From positions 84,825-148,824 of the IMG/VR virus record IMGVR_UViG_3300035665_003403: 64,000 bases of DNA. One strand, written 5' to 3'. The stretch comes from a virus. The stretch's first letter is position 1; each line of letters opens with the position of its first letter. Positions 17,589-24,987 of the stretch are shown piece after piece. The notes beneath the pieces are model-generated. The model worked only from the letters and a program-made list of their open reading frames with translations, searched no databases and was not told the DNA's origin. A program made the translations under genes and the position numbers.

Positions 17589-18989
17589 ATGGTAATAAGA
17601 ACATTCTTCAGTAAGAATAACACTATAATTAATAACAGAAACATCAATACTGGAAGAAATCCGATAGTTGAATTATATTTTGGAGGTACTGATGCTACAA
17701 ACACATTTAGTAGATTCATATTTAATTTTGACGTAGAGCGACTTAAATCACTTTATACTGGTAATACATTCACTGACCTAACTAAATTAACACACACACT
17801 TAAATTAACCAATACGGGTTCTTTTGATACAGGTCTTTTAAATGGTAATTTCCAAGAAAAAAATAGAGCATCGTCTTTTGATTTAATTCTATTTAAGATA
17901 CAACAAGATTGGGATGAAGGTGTTGGTTATGATTATGGGACATCAACACCAATATTAGGTGAAAACCCAACTTCAGTTATCCCATCAAATTGGGAACAAG
18001 CACAAACAGGTGTGTTTTGGTCTGGTGGTACGGGTGTTTATTCTGGCTCACCAAGTGGAATTACAATAACAACACAACACTTCGATTTAGGTAATGAAAA
18101 TATTAATATGGATATCACTGACTATATCAATGGTGTTATTACTGGAAATACACATCATGGTTTAGGAATTGCATTTCCTAGAGGTACTGAATTAACTCAA
18201 ACTTCATCACCTAATTATGTTGGATTCTTCACCAGACATACCCAAACATTTTATGAACCGTATATTGAAACAATTTATTCTAATCACATAACGGATGACA
18301 GAGATGATTTCTATTTAGATAAAAGAAATAAATTATACCTATACGTCAATTTATTGGGTACACCAACTAATTTAGATTCATTACCAACAGTTTCAATATA
18401 TGATAATAACGATACATTACTTATTTCAGGAAACACCGTAACTCACATTACCAAGGGTGTATACGCAACAGAATTAACAATATATAGCTCAGCTTCAACA
18501 ATAAATGATATCTATACTGATAGATGGAGCAACATAGTCATCAACGGCATTCAAAGACCATCAATTGATTTATCTTTTTCTTTAAAAGATAGCTTAGGTT
18601 ATTATAATATTGGTGATAACAACATGCTTCCAAAAGAAGTATCTATTATTGTGTCTGGAATAAAAAGTAACGAAAGAATAAAACGTGGTGACACTAGAAA
18701 AGTAATCCTATTAACTAAGATACCATACACTGTAAACCAAACTCAGAAAATAGATTCTATAGAATATAGACTTTTCGTTAAAGAAGGTAACAATGAAATA
18801 ACTGTAATAGATTATCAACCAGTTGAATTGGCTAATAATCACTATTATTTCTTATTGGATACACAAAGTTTAATTCCTAATACTTATTACATTGAATTTA
18901 AAGTGGAAACCAATCTTGTGGTTAAGACATTGAATAATGTGTTTCAATTTGAAATAACAAGCCAATCATTATCCAGAAACTCACAATGA
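17589..18989 (+). CDS. Predicted virion structural/fibre protein (466 aa)
   Basis: A beta-rich protein. Residues about 20-220 (FGGTDATNTFSRFIFNFDVERL, read in pieces, with LTNTG, FKIQQDWDEGVGYDYG and YITDYINGVITG-like segments) resemble the DNRLRE-type carbohydrate-associated beta domain seen in surface and tail-fibre proteins. Residues 225-460 look like Ig-like strands. There is no signal peptide. The likely role is a tail- or fibre-associated structural protein. It overlaps the next small gene by 4 bases. Confidence 0.55.
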   Translation: MVIRTFFSKNNTIINNRNINTGRNPIVELYFGGTDATNTFSRFIFNFDVERLKSLYTGNTFTDLTKLTHTLKLTNTGSFDTGLLNGNFQEKNRASSFDLILFKIQQDWDEGVGYDYGTSTPILGENPTSVIPSNWEQAQTGVFWSGGTGVYSGSPSGITITTQHFDLGNENINMDITDYINGVITGNTHHGLGIAFPRGTELTQTSSPNYVGFFTRHTQTFYEPYIETIYSNHITDDRDDFYLDKRNKLYLYVNLLGTPTNLDSLPTVSIYDNNDTLLISGNTVTHITKGVYATELTIYSSASTINDIYTDRWSNIVINGIQRPSIDLSFSLKDSLGYYNIGDNNMLPKEVSIIVSGIKSNERIKRGDTRKVILLTKIPYTVNQTQKIDSIEYRLFVKEGNNEITVIDYQPVELANNHYYFLLDTQSLIPNTYYIEFKVETNLVVKTLNNVFQFEITSQSLSRNSQ

Positions 18990-19165
18990 TAAACTCAATT
19001 AAAATTCTATTCATACTAACAATTCTATTATTTACACCATCATATTGTGGTAAGAAAAAACAAGAAAGAAAAGTCAAAAAAAATTATGAATATGATATCA
19101 AAAAACAAATCAAGAAGCATAATCAACCAAAAAGAAAAGTTATTGAGAAAAAAATAACTATTTGA
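18986..19165 (+). CDS. Small exported basic peptide, possible lipoprotein (59 aa)
   Basis: The start codon overlaps the previous stop (ATGA). Residues 5-20 (IKILFILTILLFTPSYC) form a hydrophobic signal-like segment ending in Cys21-Gly, which could be a lipobox, although Tyr at -1 is unusual. The remaining 38 residues are extremely basic (GKKKQERKVKKN). It could be an envelope-associated or lysis-related peptide. The ATGA overlap and the signal-like composition are the main support. Confidence 0.5.
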   Translation: MINSIKILFILTILLFTPSYCGKKKQERKVKKNYEYDIKKQIKKHNQPKRKVIEKKITI

Positions 19166-19191
19166 TGTTGACTATTTTTTAAATTAGTTTA

Positions 19192-19199
19192 TATTTATT
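19192..19199 (+). promoter_or_regulatory. TATTTATT promoter-like motif, long leader
   Basis: Lies 110 bases before the zinc-ribbon gene at 19310, the longest spacing in the set. The leader between them (to 19309) has no ORF; part of it (AATAAGCTTTAG) is weakly self-complementary. Confidence 0.3.
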
Positions 19200-19309
19200 T
19201 CTGTACATTAACAAATACCCTATCGGTTTTGAGCCTTAATAAGCTTTAGAAATGTGATTTATTGCATTGAAGAAATCGGTAAAATAACAAAAAATTAAAA
19301 ACGTTAAAA

Positions 19310-20068
19310 ATGTATTACAACAAAACAATTGAGCTTAACCAAGCTCCAAGTGTTAATCTATGTATTAACAAATCTAGATTAAAAATCTACAACAAAAATA
19401 ATTATTACCTTAAAGATGGTACCGAATTCAGCATTGAATTATTCAACCCTCTACGAGAATCGATTCTATGTAAGATTTACTTAAACGGTAAATCAATATC
19501 ATATAGCGGTCTTGTCCTTAAACCAGGACAAAGAGTTTTTCTAGAAAGATTCATTGATTCACCTAAGAAATTCTTATTTGAAACTTACGAAGTGGATAAT
19601 AACTCAACAACCAAAAATGCTATTGCTGAAAATGGTGATTTAAGTGTTGAGTTTTATTTGGAATCTAAACCAATCGTAGATAAGTGGTATTCTTATTCAT
19701 CATATATTGACCTGTCGAACTACAATTCTGGAACCCCATTTAATTTATATAATTCTAATATTGGAACTGGTAGTTTAAATTCTGGTTCTTATGGTAGTGT
19801 CGTATCAACCAATTACTGTTCAAACGTAAACTCAAATAAAATAGAAACTGGTAGAATTGAAGAAGGTTCTAACTCTAATCAAAAATTTGTTTCATCAAAT
19901 CAAAGTTTTGATATACTTCCATTCAATCTTCAATCATTTAAATTACTTCCATTAGAATCAAAATTTGTTACTTTGAAAGACACATTTGTTAAGCAATATT
20001 GTGTAAATTGTGGACATAAATTGAAACACACATATAAGTTTTGCCCATCATGCTCAACTAAAGTATAA
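19310..20068 (+). CDS. Structural-type protein with C-terminal zinc ribbon (252 aa)
   Basis: Residues 1-130 form a beta-rich domain (for example IYNKNNYYLKDGTEFSIELF and SGLVLKPGQRVFLERF) resembling small capsid-decoration or appendage domains. Residues 135-205 are Ser/Asn-rich. The last 25 residues contain CVNCGHKL and CPSCS, a CxxC...CxxC zinc ribbon. The gene is followed by a strong intrinsic terminator, so it ends its transcription unit. It may be a zinc-stabilised virion protein. The combination is unusual and the function unknown. Confidence 0.55.
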   Translation: MYYNKTIELNQAPSVNLCINKSRLKIYNKNNYYLKDGTEFSIELFNPLRESILCKIYLNGKSISYSGLVLKPGQRVFLERFIDSPKKFLFETYEVDNNSTTKNAIAENGDLSVEFYLESKPIVDKWYSYSSYIDLSNYNSGTPFNLYNSNIGTGSLNSGSYGSVVSTNYCSNVNSNKIETGRIEEGSNSNQKFVSSNQSFDILPFNLQSFKLLPLESKFVTLKDTFVKQYCVNCGHKLKHTYKFCPSCSTKV

Positions 20069-20091
20069 TCATAAAATTTGTTAATGTATAT

Positions 20092-20126
20092 AAAAAAAGC
20101 GTAGAAAAACTCTACGCTTTTTTTAT
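20092..20126 (+). terminator. Intrinsic terminator
   Basis: GCGTAGA / TCTACGC 7-base stem with an AAAAC loop followed by a run of seven T, 24 bases after the zinc-ribbon gene stop. The flanking A and T runs make it usable from both strands. Confidence 0.85.
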
Positions 20127-20154
20127 TTTTAGTAAGTTTGTTAAAAAAATTATT

Positions 20155-20319
20155 ATGTTATTAGCCCAAACTCAAGATACAATCGATTCTACATTAGAAA
20201 CCCTTGTTAATTCAAATTATTTAGAAATTATCAAAAACTTAGTTAACGATATTCACAATGATACCGACTTAGGTTTCGAAGTTAGAAAATTAATAAGTGA
20301 TTTGACTAGTGGGTCTTAA
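20155..20319 (+). CDS. Small acidic protein (54 aa)
   Basis: Starts MLLAQTQDTIDSTLETLV and ends SDLTSGS; predicted to be two helices with an Asp/Glu-rich surface. It sits after a terminator, so it needs its own promoter, and runs tail-to-tail into the reverse-strand gene at 20290 with a 30-base overlap. I do not recognise the family. Support is the open frame and codon pattern only. Confidence 0.4.
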   Translation: MLLAQTQDTIDSTLETLVNSNYLEIIKNLVNDIHNDTDLGFEVRKLISDLTSGS

Positions 20320-20637
20320 CAATAATTTATAGCAGTTATTACCTAAGCTATCTATATCGTTTTTCCACTTGAATCCCAAGTCCATTTCTCCTTCGCTAGG
20401 TAACATAAAATTAGCGTTACCATATTCAGTTATGGTTCTATTTACGAAATCATCTAGCTTTGCTATATCTTCTTGTTCTAATCCACTATCATCTCCATTT
20501 ATTAATGAAGATATAGCCCATTCTGGGATAGTAAACTCAAGGATGTCATCCATTTCTTCACCTCTTTCTTTAAGGTAAGTATTTTCAGCTATTATATTAG
20601 CTTTTTTCATTGTTTTAAATCTGTCTTTGCTTCTCAT
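20290..20637 (-). CDS. Small acidic phage protein (DUF6926-like)
   Basis: 115 residues from the chosen start MRSKDRFKTMKK. A start 27 bases further upstream exists, but a TATTTATT motif ends 3 bases before this ATG and lies inside the longer version. The core FTIPEWAISSLINGDDSG and LEQEDIAKLDDFV matches a small protein seen repeatedly in Bacteroidota phages and gut elements (I believe DUF6926). Role unknown. It is the last gene of a reverse-strand accessory run. Confidence 0.55.
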   Translation of the reverse strand: MRSKDRFKTMKKANIIAENTYLKERGEEMDDILEFTIPEWAISSLINGDDSGLEQEDIAKLDDFVNRTITEYGNANFMLPSEGEMDLGFKWKNDIDSLGNNCYKLLLRPTSQITY

Positions 20638-20640
20638 ATT

Positions 20641-20648
20641 AATAAATA
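20641..20648 (-). promoter_or_regulatory. TATTTATT motif abutting a start codon
   Basis: Only 3 bases separate this motif from the ATG at 20637; if it is a -10-type box, the transcript would be leaderless. Confidence 0.45.
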
Positions 20649-20650
20649 TA

Positions 20651-21796
20651 TCAATCAATCTCATTAGTCTTGGAAAAATGAGTCAATGACTCCTTTCCAT
20701 CATCAGTCTTAAGCCATTCTTTATAGTTTTTCTTATCTTCCTTAGATAATTTGCTAACTAATCTCTTTCTATCATCGTCATCACCAATTGGTGATAATTC
20801 ACCCTTTGGACTATCATAATGTTGAAATAGACCTGTACGTAACATTTCTAAATATCTTTTTCCTCTAGCTGATTTTGATTTTAATTCTTCTTCTATCATT
20901 TTTTTATGCTTCATTTCATCAACAATATCTTGAGCCTGAGAATCCCACTTAACTATTATTTCAGTACCAAAAAACTCATCTTTCTGTTTATGGTCTGATA
21001 CTCTTATTTTGGGTTCAATAATATAAAATGAATTTGTACTATTAGAATATCTTATTTTAAAACCTTTTTCACTTAACCATTTAGCTATATATTTTATTTT
21101 TACACCAGTTAATATGTTTACAAAAGAACCTATAGAGTGTGAACCCTTATTTTTTGGATAATTTTGAAAGGCTCTTAAATTTAGCTTTTTACCACCAGAT
21201 AACGTTGTAAATTCAAACTTTAAATTAGGGAAGAACTTTTTACCCTCATCAAATAATTTTTTCATAAATTCTTCATCAGGAATACCATCAGTCTCTTCAT
21301 TTAAACTTGTATTTTTAACCTGGTTAAATACACATCTATGGAAATCATCATAACTTAAATCACCACCCAATACTATAATTGGATTTTGTTTTATTGTTAG
21401 TTCCACATTAAGTGGCTTATTAAGCGTTTTCGCTGCGTAATAGCGATGATGTCCATCTTCAATGTAAAAAGCCCCATTCTCATATGTAACCTCTATAGGT
21501 TCGCTTAAATCAACCTTTTTTGACCATGTTTTCTTAGCGGTACCTAAACCCAATCCTGTTTTCTTTGCAAAATGTTCGATTTCGTGAAGAACATTAAGAT
21601 AATCATCCTTCCATTTAACCTTTAATTTATCTGGTGTAATGGTCTTTATGTCATCAAATGAAAAACCATAAGCTGCTCTATCCAAAGCTTCAATAGATAT
21701 ACCACCAGAACGTAATAATTCTTCAGATGTATTAAATTTATATACCTCATCAATTATTTCTTGTGTTATTTTTATTGGGTTACATTTATTAATCAT
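20651..21796 (-). CDS. ParB/sulfiredoxin-like domain protein (381 aa)
   Basis: Residues about 75-130 contain a ParB/Srx-like core: SEPIEVTYENGAFYIEDGHH, then RYYAAKTLNKPLNVEL. The GHHR box is the signature of ParB-type nucleotide-binding/nuclease folds. The rest (residues 170-381) is Lys-rich and contains DHKQKDEFFGTEIIVKW and a basic C-terminus. Such domains in phages are often nucleases or regulators of unclear function. It overlaps the ART-like gene by 4 bases, so the pair is co-translated. Confidence 0.6.
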   Translation of the reverse strand: MINKCNPIKITQEIIDEVYKFNTSEELLRSGGISIEALDRAAYGFSFDDIKTITPDKLKVKWKDDYLNVLHEIEHFAKKTGLGLGTAKKTWSKKVDLSEPIEVTYENGAFYIEDGHHRYYAAKTLNKPLNVELTIKQNPIIVLGGDLSYDDFHRCVFNQVKNTSLNEETDGIPDEEFMKKLFDEGKKFFPNLKFEFTTLSGGKKLNLRAFQNYPKNKGSHSIGSFVNILTGVKIKYIAKWLSEKGFKIRYSNSTNSFYIIEPKIRVSDHKQKDEFFGTEIIVKWDSQAQDIVDEMKHKKMIEEELKSKSARGKRYLEMLRTGLFQHYDSPKGELSPIGDDDDRKRLVSKLSKEDKKNYKEWLKTDDGKESLTHFSKTNEID

Positions 21797-22344
21797 AACT
21801 TATAAACTTTTATCACCTTACAACCAACACCTTTATTTTTAACAACTATTTCATGCTCATTTGGAAAAGCTAAGTTTTGAACAATAGTTCTTACCGCATT
21901 AATCTCACTCAATGGACATGAAACTTCCATCACATATGGTTTAACCCCATCTTCCCAATTTTCATAACCTATTGACATCAATAAATCACCATTCAATAAC
22001 CATTTGTAAGGTGTGAAAGATTCACCCTTATTATTTAAATCAATTAATTTCTTATTCTTAACTCCAACAATCCTGTAAAGAGTTATTGGGTCACCCATAT
22101 CATTATATTCAACAATTTTATCATTAAGATATTCTTCAGCATCTTCTGAGGTATTAAACCCCTCATGACCCAAATAATCAATAATTTCTGGAGTATCATC
22201 AACAGATATATCTTTAAATGAATTCAAACCATCAATGAATTTATTTTTACGAACATTATATGGTAACTTACTCATGTAAGTAGAATAGTTATCCAATGCC
22301 TCATTTAATAACTTTTTTATTGTATTTTTATAATCAGTAATCAT
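21793..22344 (-). CDS. ADP-ribosyltransferase-like protein with capsid-targeting-type N-terminus
   Basis: 183 residues. Residues 1-15 (MITDYKNTIKKLLNE) form an amphipathic helix ending L13-N-E15 before Ala, the [L/I]xE cleavage pattern of T4 gp21 on internal proteins. The rest fits an R-S-E class ADP-ribosyltransferase: LYR with Arg91, ESFTP (Ser109/Thr111) and NEHEIVV with the ExE pair Glu163/Glu165 in a final beta strand. T4 Alt, an ADP-ribosyltransferase acting on host RNA polymerase, is packaged and injected through the same kind of tag. I infer an injected effector. Confidence 0.6.
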   Translation of the reverse strand: MITDYKNTIKKLLNEALDNYSTYMSKLPYNVRKNKFIDGLNSFKDISVDDTPEIIDYLGHEGFNTSEDAEEYLNDKIVEYNDMGDPITLYRIVGVKNKKLIDLNNKGESFTPYKWLLNGDLLMSIGYENWEDGVKPYVMEVSCPLSEINAVRTIVQNLAFPNEHEIVVKNKGVGCKVIKVYKL

Positions 22345-22397
22345 TTACCATAAGTTTACCTAACAACCCTTCTATATGCATTCTAGTTTTTAAATCT

Positions 22398-23129
22398 CTA
22401 ACCTTGTTTTTTTCTTTTGATAGAGGCTTTTAAATTATTAGCATATTTCATTGGGTTTGATTTCATATATAACAAAGCTGCACCTAAATTATCAAAATGA
22501 TTATCAATTCCCAATATCAATGCATTCAAATCAATCCCATCTGGAAATACGTCATTAACCCACGAAGAATCCGATGTCATCAAGTTAACAATATCTTGTA
22601 ATATCATCATCTGATTTTCATCCAACCTTAATGAATTTAAAAATGCATTTTTACCCATAGGATTACCATTATGGTTTCCATTAAACTGACTTACCAAATC
22701 ATAGTTAGTTTCACTTATTGATTCCGATTCACCAATAACCCTATCATACATACTATGAACAATACCATCCATTTCATCCTTTAATTCTTCTGGAGTAATT
22801 TCTGGTTTTAACCAATAATAAACTTGTCCTTCATCATCATCTGAAAATAGTAATCCGTAACCTTCTAAATTATGTAGTATTTTTTTCTCGTATGGTGAAT
22901 TAGAACTATAATACCCATCATCCATATTTTTAGTTAATCCATTAAATACATTCTCACCAGATTGAATCAAAAATTTATATTCATCCCTGGTAATATGTGT
23001 TCCACTATTATGGTCACTATAATAACCACCATCAGATGCCACTCTTTCATTCTCATTTAATTTCTTGGTCACTTTCCAGAAATTTTCAATAATTAATTTA
23101 TCCCTTTCTTTTATACTTATCTTTTTCAT
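22398..23129 (-). CDS. Hypothetical protein, candidate packaged protein (243 aa)
   Basis: The N-terminal 26 residues are basic and helical and end L24-N-E26 (KVTKKLNE then NERV), a possible gp21-type site. The remainder is acidic, with repeated GYYS motifs (DGGYYSDHNSGTH and DDGYYSSNSPYEK) and a helical C-terminal half ending in a basic tail. There is no enzyme motif. A promoter-like motif 14 bases upstream supports the start. Confidence 0.55.
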   Translation of the reverse strand: MKKISIKERDKLIIENFWKVTKKLNENERVASDGGYYSDHNSGTHITRDEYKFLIQSGENVFNGLTKNMDDGYYSSNSPYEKKILHNLEGYGLLFSDDDEGQVYYWLKPEITPEELKDEMDGIVHSMYDRVIGESESISETNYDLVSQFNGNHNGNPMGKNAFLNSLRLDENQMMILQDIVNLMTSDSSWVNDVFPDGIDLNALILGIDNHFDNLGAALLYMKSNPMKYANNLKASIKRKKQG

Positions 23130-23143
23130 AAAATTGATTTATA

Positions 23144-23151
23144 TATAAATA
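23144..23151 (-). promoter_or_regulatory. TATTTATA promoter-like motif
   Basis: GGGATATTTATATATAA read on the reverse strand, 14 bases before the start at 23129. Confidence 0.5.
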
Positions 23152-23156
23152 TCCCA

Positions 23157-24851
23157 TTAATCAACAATAAACTCATATTTAAATAATCCACAATCCCATA
23201 TCCTATCATAACCTAATTCGGTCATCAATTGCTTCTCAGACTTACTAAAATCCAAATGAGGAAACTTCTTTTTTAAAGAATTCTTCCCAAATCCAAATTT
23301 ATGTAGTCTCTTGGTTCTAGATATACTAGAATTGAAATACCTATAATCTGGACCTAATATTTTAACACATTTAAACCCAATCGATAAATACATGTTTTTA
23401 TTTCCATCAATCCAACGCACATCACCAAATGATATAATTTTTTCTGGTTGATATAGTTTTATGAAATGCTTCATTAATTTATTAGCTATACCAGTAATCT
23501 TATATTCATTCGTTGTAGCGAATCTACTCAAATCATAAACACCATCTACCTTACCAGAATTCATTCCTCTAACACCATTAAATGTCATAATAGCAACTAA
23601 TTTATTATCAAAGAAAGCACCTAAACATATATTGGTCGCATCATTACCCTGGATATGGTATTTCTTTAAAAATTCCTTCTTAGATTCTAAATCAACTTCC
23701 CTAATATCACATTTCCTAGCACCTATATTTTTATTCTTATTCACCCCAAGTATATAGTCTATTTTATTAAGCACCAACTCTCTATTATTAACCCATTCAT
23801 CTTCAAATATATGAATTAATCGATACCCAATACTATTCATTAGCTTTGTTTTTGTTAGATGAAATTGCCTATCCTTACCAAATTTTTCACTATGATAATA
23901 CAATCCATTATATTCTATACCTAATTTTAGGTCATCTATTAATATATCAATCTCAACCCCTGATAATAATTTTTTATCATTCATCTTAACAGTAAATCCC
24001 AATTCGGCAATATGATTATAAATTTCTATTTGAGCTTTACTGGAAAATACGTTTTCATGTAATCTTAACCCATTATCATATCTAACCCTTAACTCATCTT
24101 TGTATCTATTTGAAAGAATCTTATCATTAGGATACTTTATCCTATATTCAAATAATGTAATACCATGTTTATTCAAATGCTTAGCACCCAAATATCTAAG
24201 TTTTTTACCACAAATATTACAAATAACGTGATTATCCTCTAACAACAAATCCTTATTCTTTATATAATTCTTATGAAATACAATATCCTCTGGGAACCTA
24301 ACCAAATAATCATTTAAACCAATCTCATGTTTAATTAAATGATTCTCAAAACACCCAGTCCTATTATCAACATCACTCGTAACCCAATTACATAATTTAC
24401 ATTTCCTAGTCAAGGTCTCTTCAACTTCAATTATATCAAAATATTCCTCAAACCATTTTTTACCATACTCTAACTCATACTTCTTTCGTTGATATGTGTT
24501 GTTTGGTATGGGTACATCACCATATGTCTTTATAATATGATTAGTTAAAACCCCAGATAAATTATTTGGGTCGTCAAACTCTAATTTTGTTTGCTTACAA
24601 ACTGCAATGAATTTTTTACCATCACTACCAATATATTTGTTGGTCTTACTTTTTTCTATAATAACACTATTACCATCCTTGACTTGACCACCACGCTTTT
24701 TAATTGATATAAGGTTATCATTTAATATTTTGGTTATCTTCTTATGCCCCACACTAAATCTCTTTCCTAACTCATGTGTGCTGATATTTTCTGATTGATA
24801 TAATTTAATGATGGTATTTTCATCGTCCTTGGTTAATATTGTTTTACTCAT
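23157..24851 (-). CDS. Large homing endonuclease-like protein (Vsr-like nuclease, zinc fingers, GNAT-like tail)
   Basis: 564 residues in modules. An N-terminal helix-turn-helix (residues 5-50) is followed by two zinc-finger-like segments (CKLCNW around 150 and ICNICGKKLRYLGAKHLNKH around 215). A Vsr/EDxHD-type nuclease core then spans about 270-365 (EIDILIDDLKLGIEYNGLYY, HSEKFGKDRQFH, LIHIFEDEW). The C-terminal 180 residues (CLGAFFDNKLVAIMTF, then LSRFAT) look GNAT-like. This arrangement is found in phage homing endonucleases of the I-Bth0305I (Vsr-like) type. It sits directly downstream of the major capsid gene and its terminator, with its own promoter-like motif. Confidence 0.65.
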   Translation of the reverse strand: MSKTILTKDDENTIIKLYQSENISTHELGKRFSVGHKKITKILNDNLISIKKRGGQVKDGNSVIIEKSKTNKYIGSDGKKFIAVCKQTKLEFDDPNNLSGVLTNHIIKTYGDVPIPNNTYQRKKYELEYGKKWFEEYFDIIEVEETLTRKCKLCNWVTSDVDNRTGCFENHLIKHEIGLNDYLVRFPEDIVFHKNYIKNKDLLLEDNHVICNICGKKLRYLGAKHLNKHGITLFEYRIKYPNDKILSNRYKDELRVRYDNGLRLHENVFSSKAQIEIYNHIAELGFTVKMNDKKLLSGVEIDILIDDLKLGIEYNGLYYHSEKFGKDRQFHLTKTKLMNSIGYRLIHIFEDEWVNNRELVLNKIDYILGVNKNKNIGARKCDIREVDLESKKEFLKKYHIQGNDATNICLGAFFDNKLVAIMTFNGVRGMNSGKVDGVYDLSRFATTNEYKITGIANKLMKHFIKLYQPEKIISFGDVRWIDGNKNMYLSIGFKCVKILGPDYRYFNSSISRTKRLHKFGFGKNSLKKKFPHLDFSKSEKQLMTELGYDRIWDCGLFKYEFIVD

Positions 24852-24883
24852 AATTTTTATTCAAACTTACTAAATTATTTTCA

Positions 24884-24891
24884 TATAAATA
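24884..24891 (-). promoter_or_regulatory. TATTTATA promoter-like motif
   Basis: 32 bases before the start of the Vsr-like homing endonuclease, between it and the capsid terminator. Confidence 0.4.
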
Positions 24892-24935
24892 CACTTATAA
24901 CCAATTTATTTTTATTCCATTTAAATTTACACCAA

Positions 24936-24973
24936 AAAAAAAGTCCAGCATTTCTGCCAGACTTTTTTTTCAA
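24936..24973 (-). terminator. Intrinsic terminator after the major capsid gene
   Basis: On the reverse strand GTCTGGCA-GAAA-TGCTGGAC forms an 8-base stem with two G-U pairs and a GNRA-type loop, followed by eight T. The G-U pairs only form in this orientation, which fixes the strand. Confidence 0.85.
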
Positions 24974-24987
24974 ATATTTCTTAGTGA

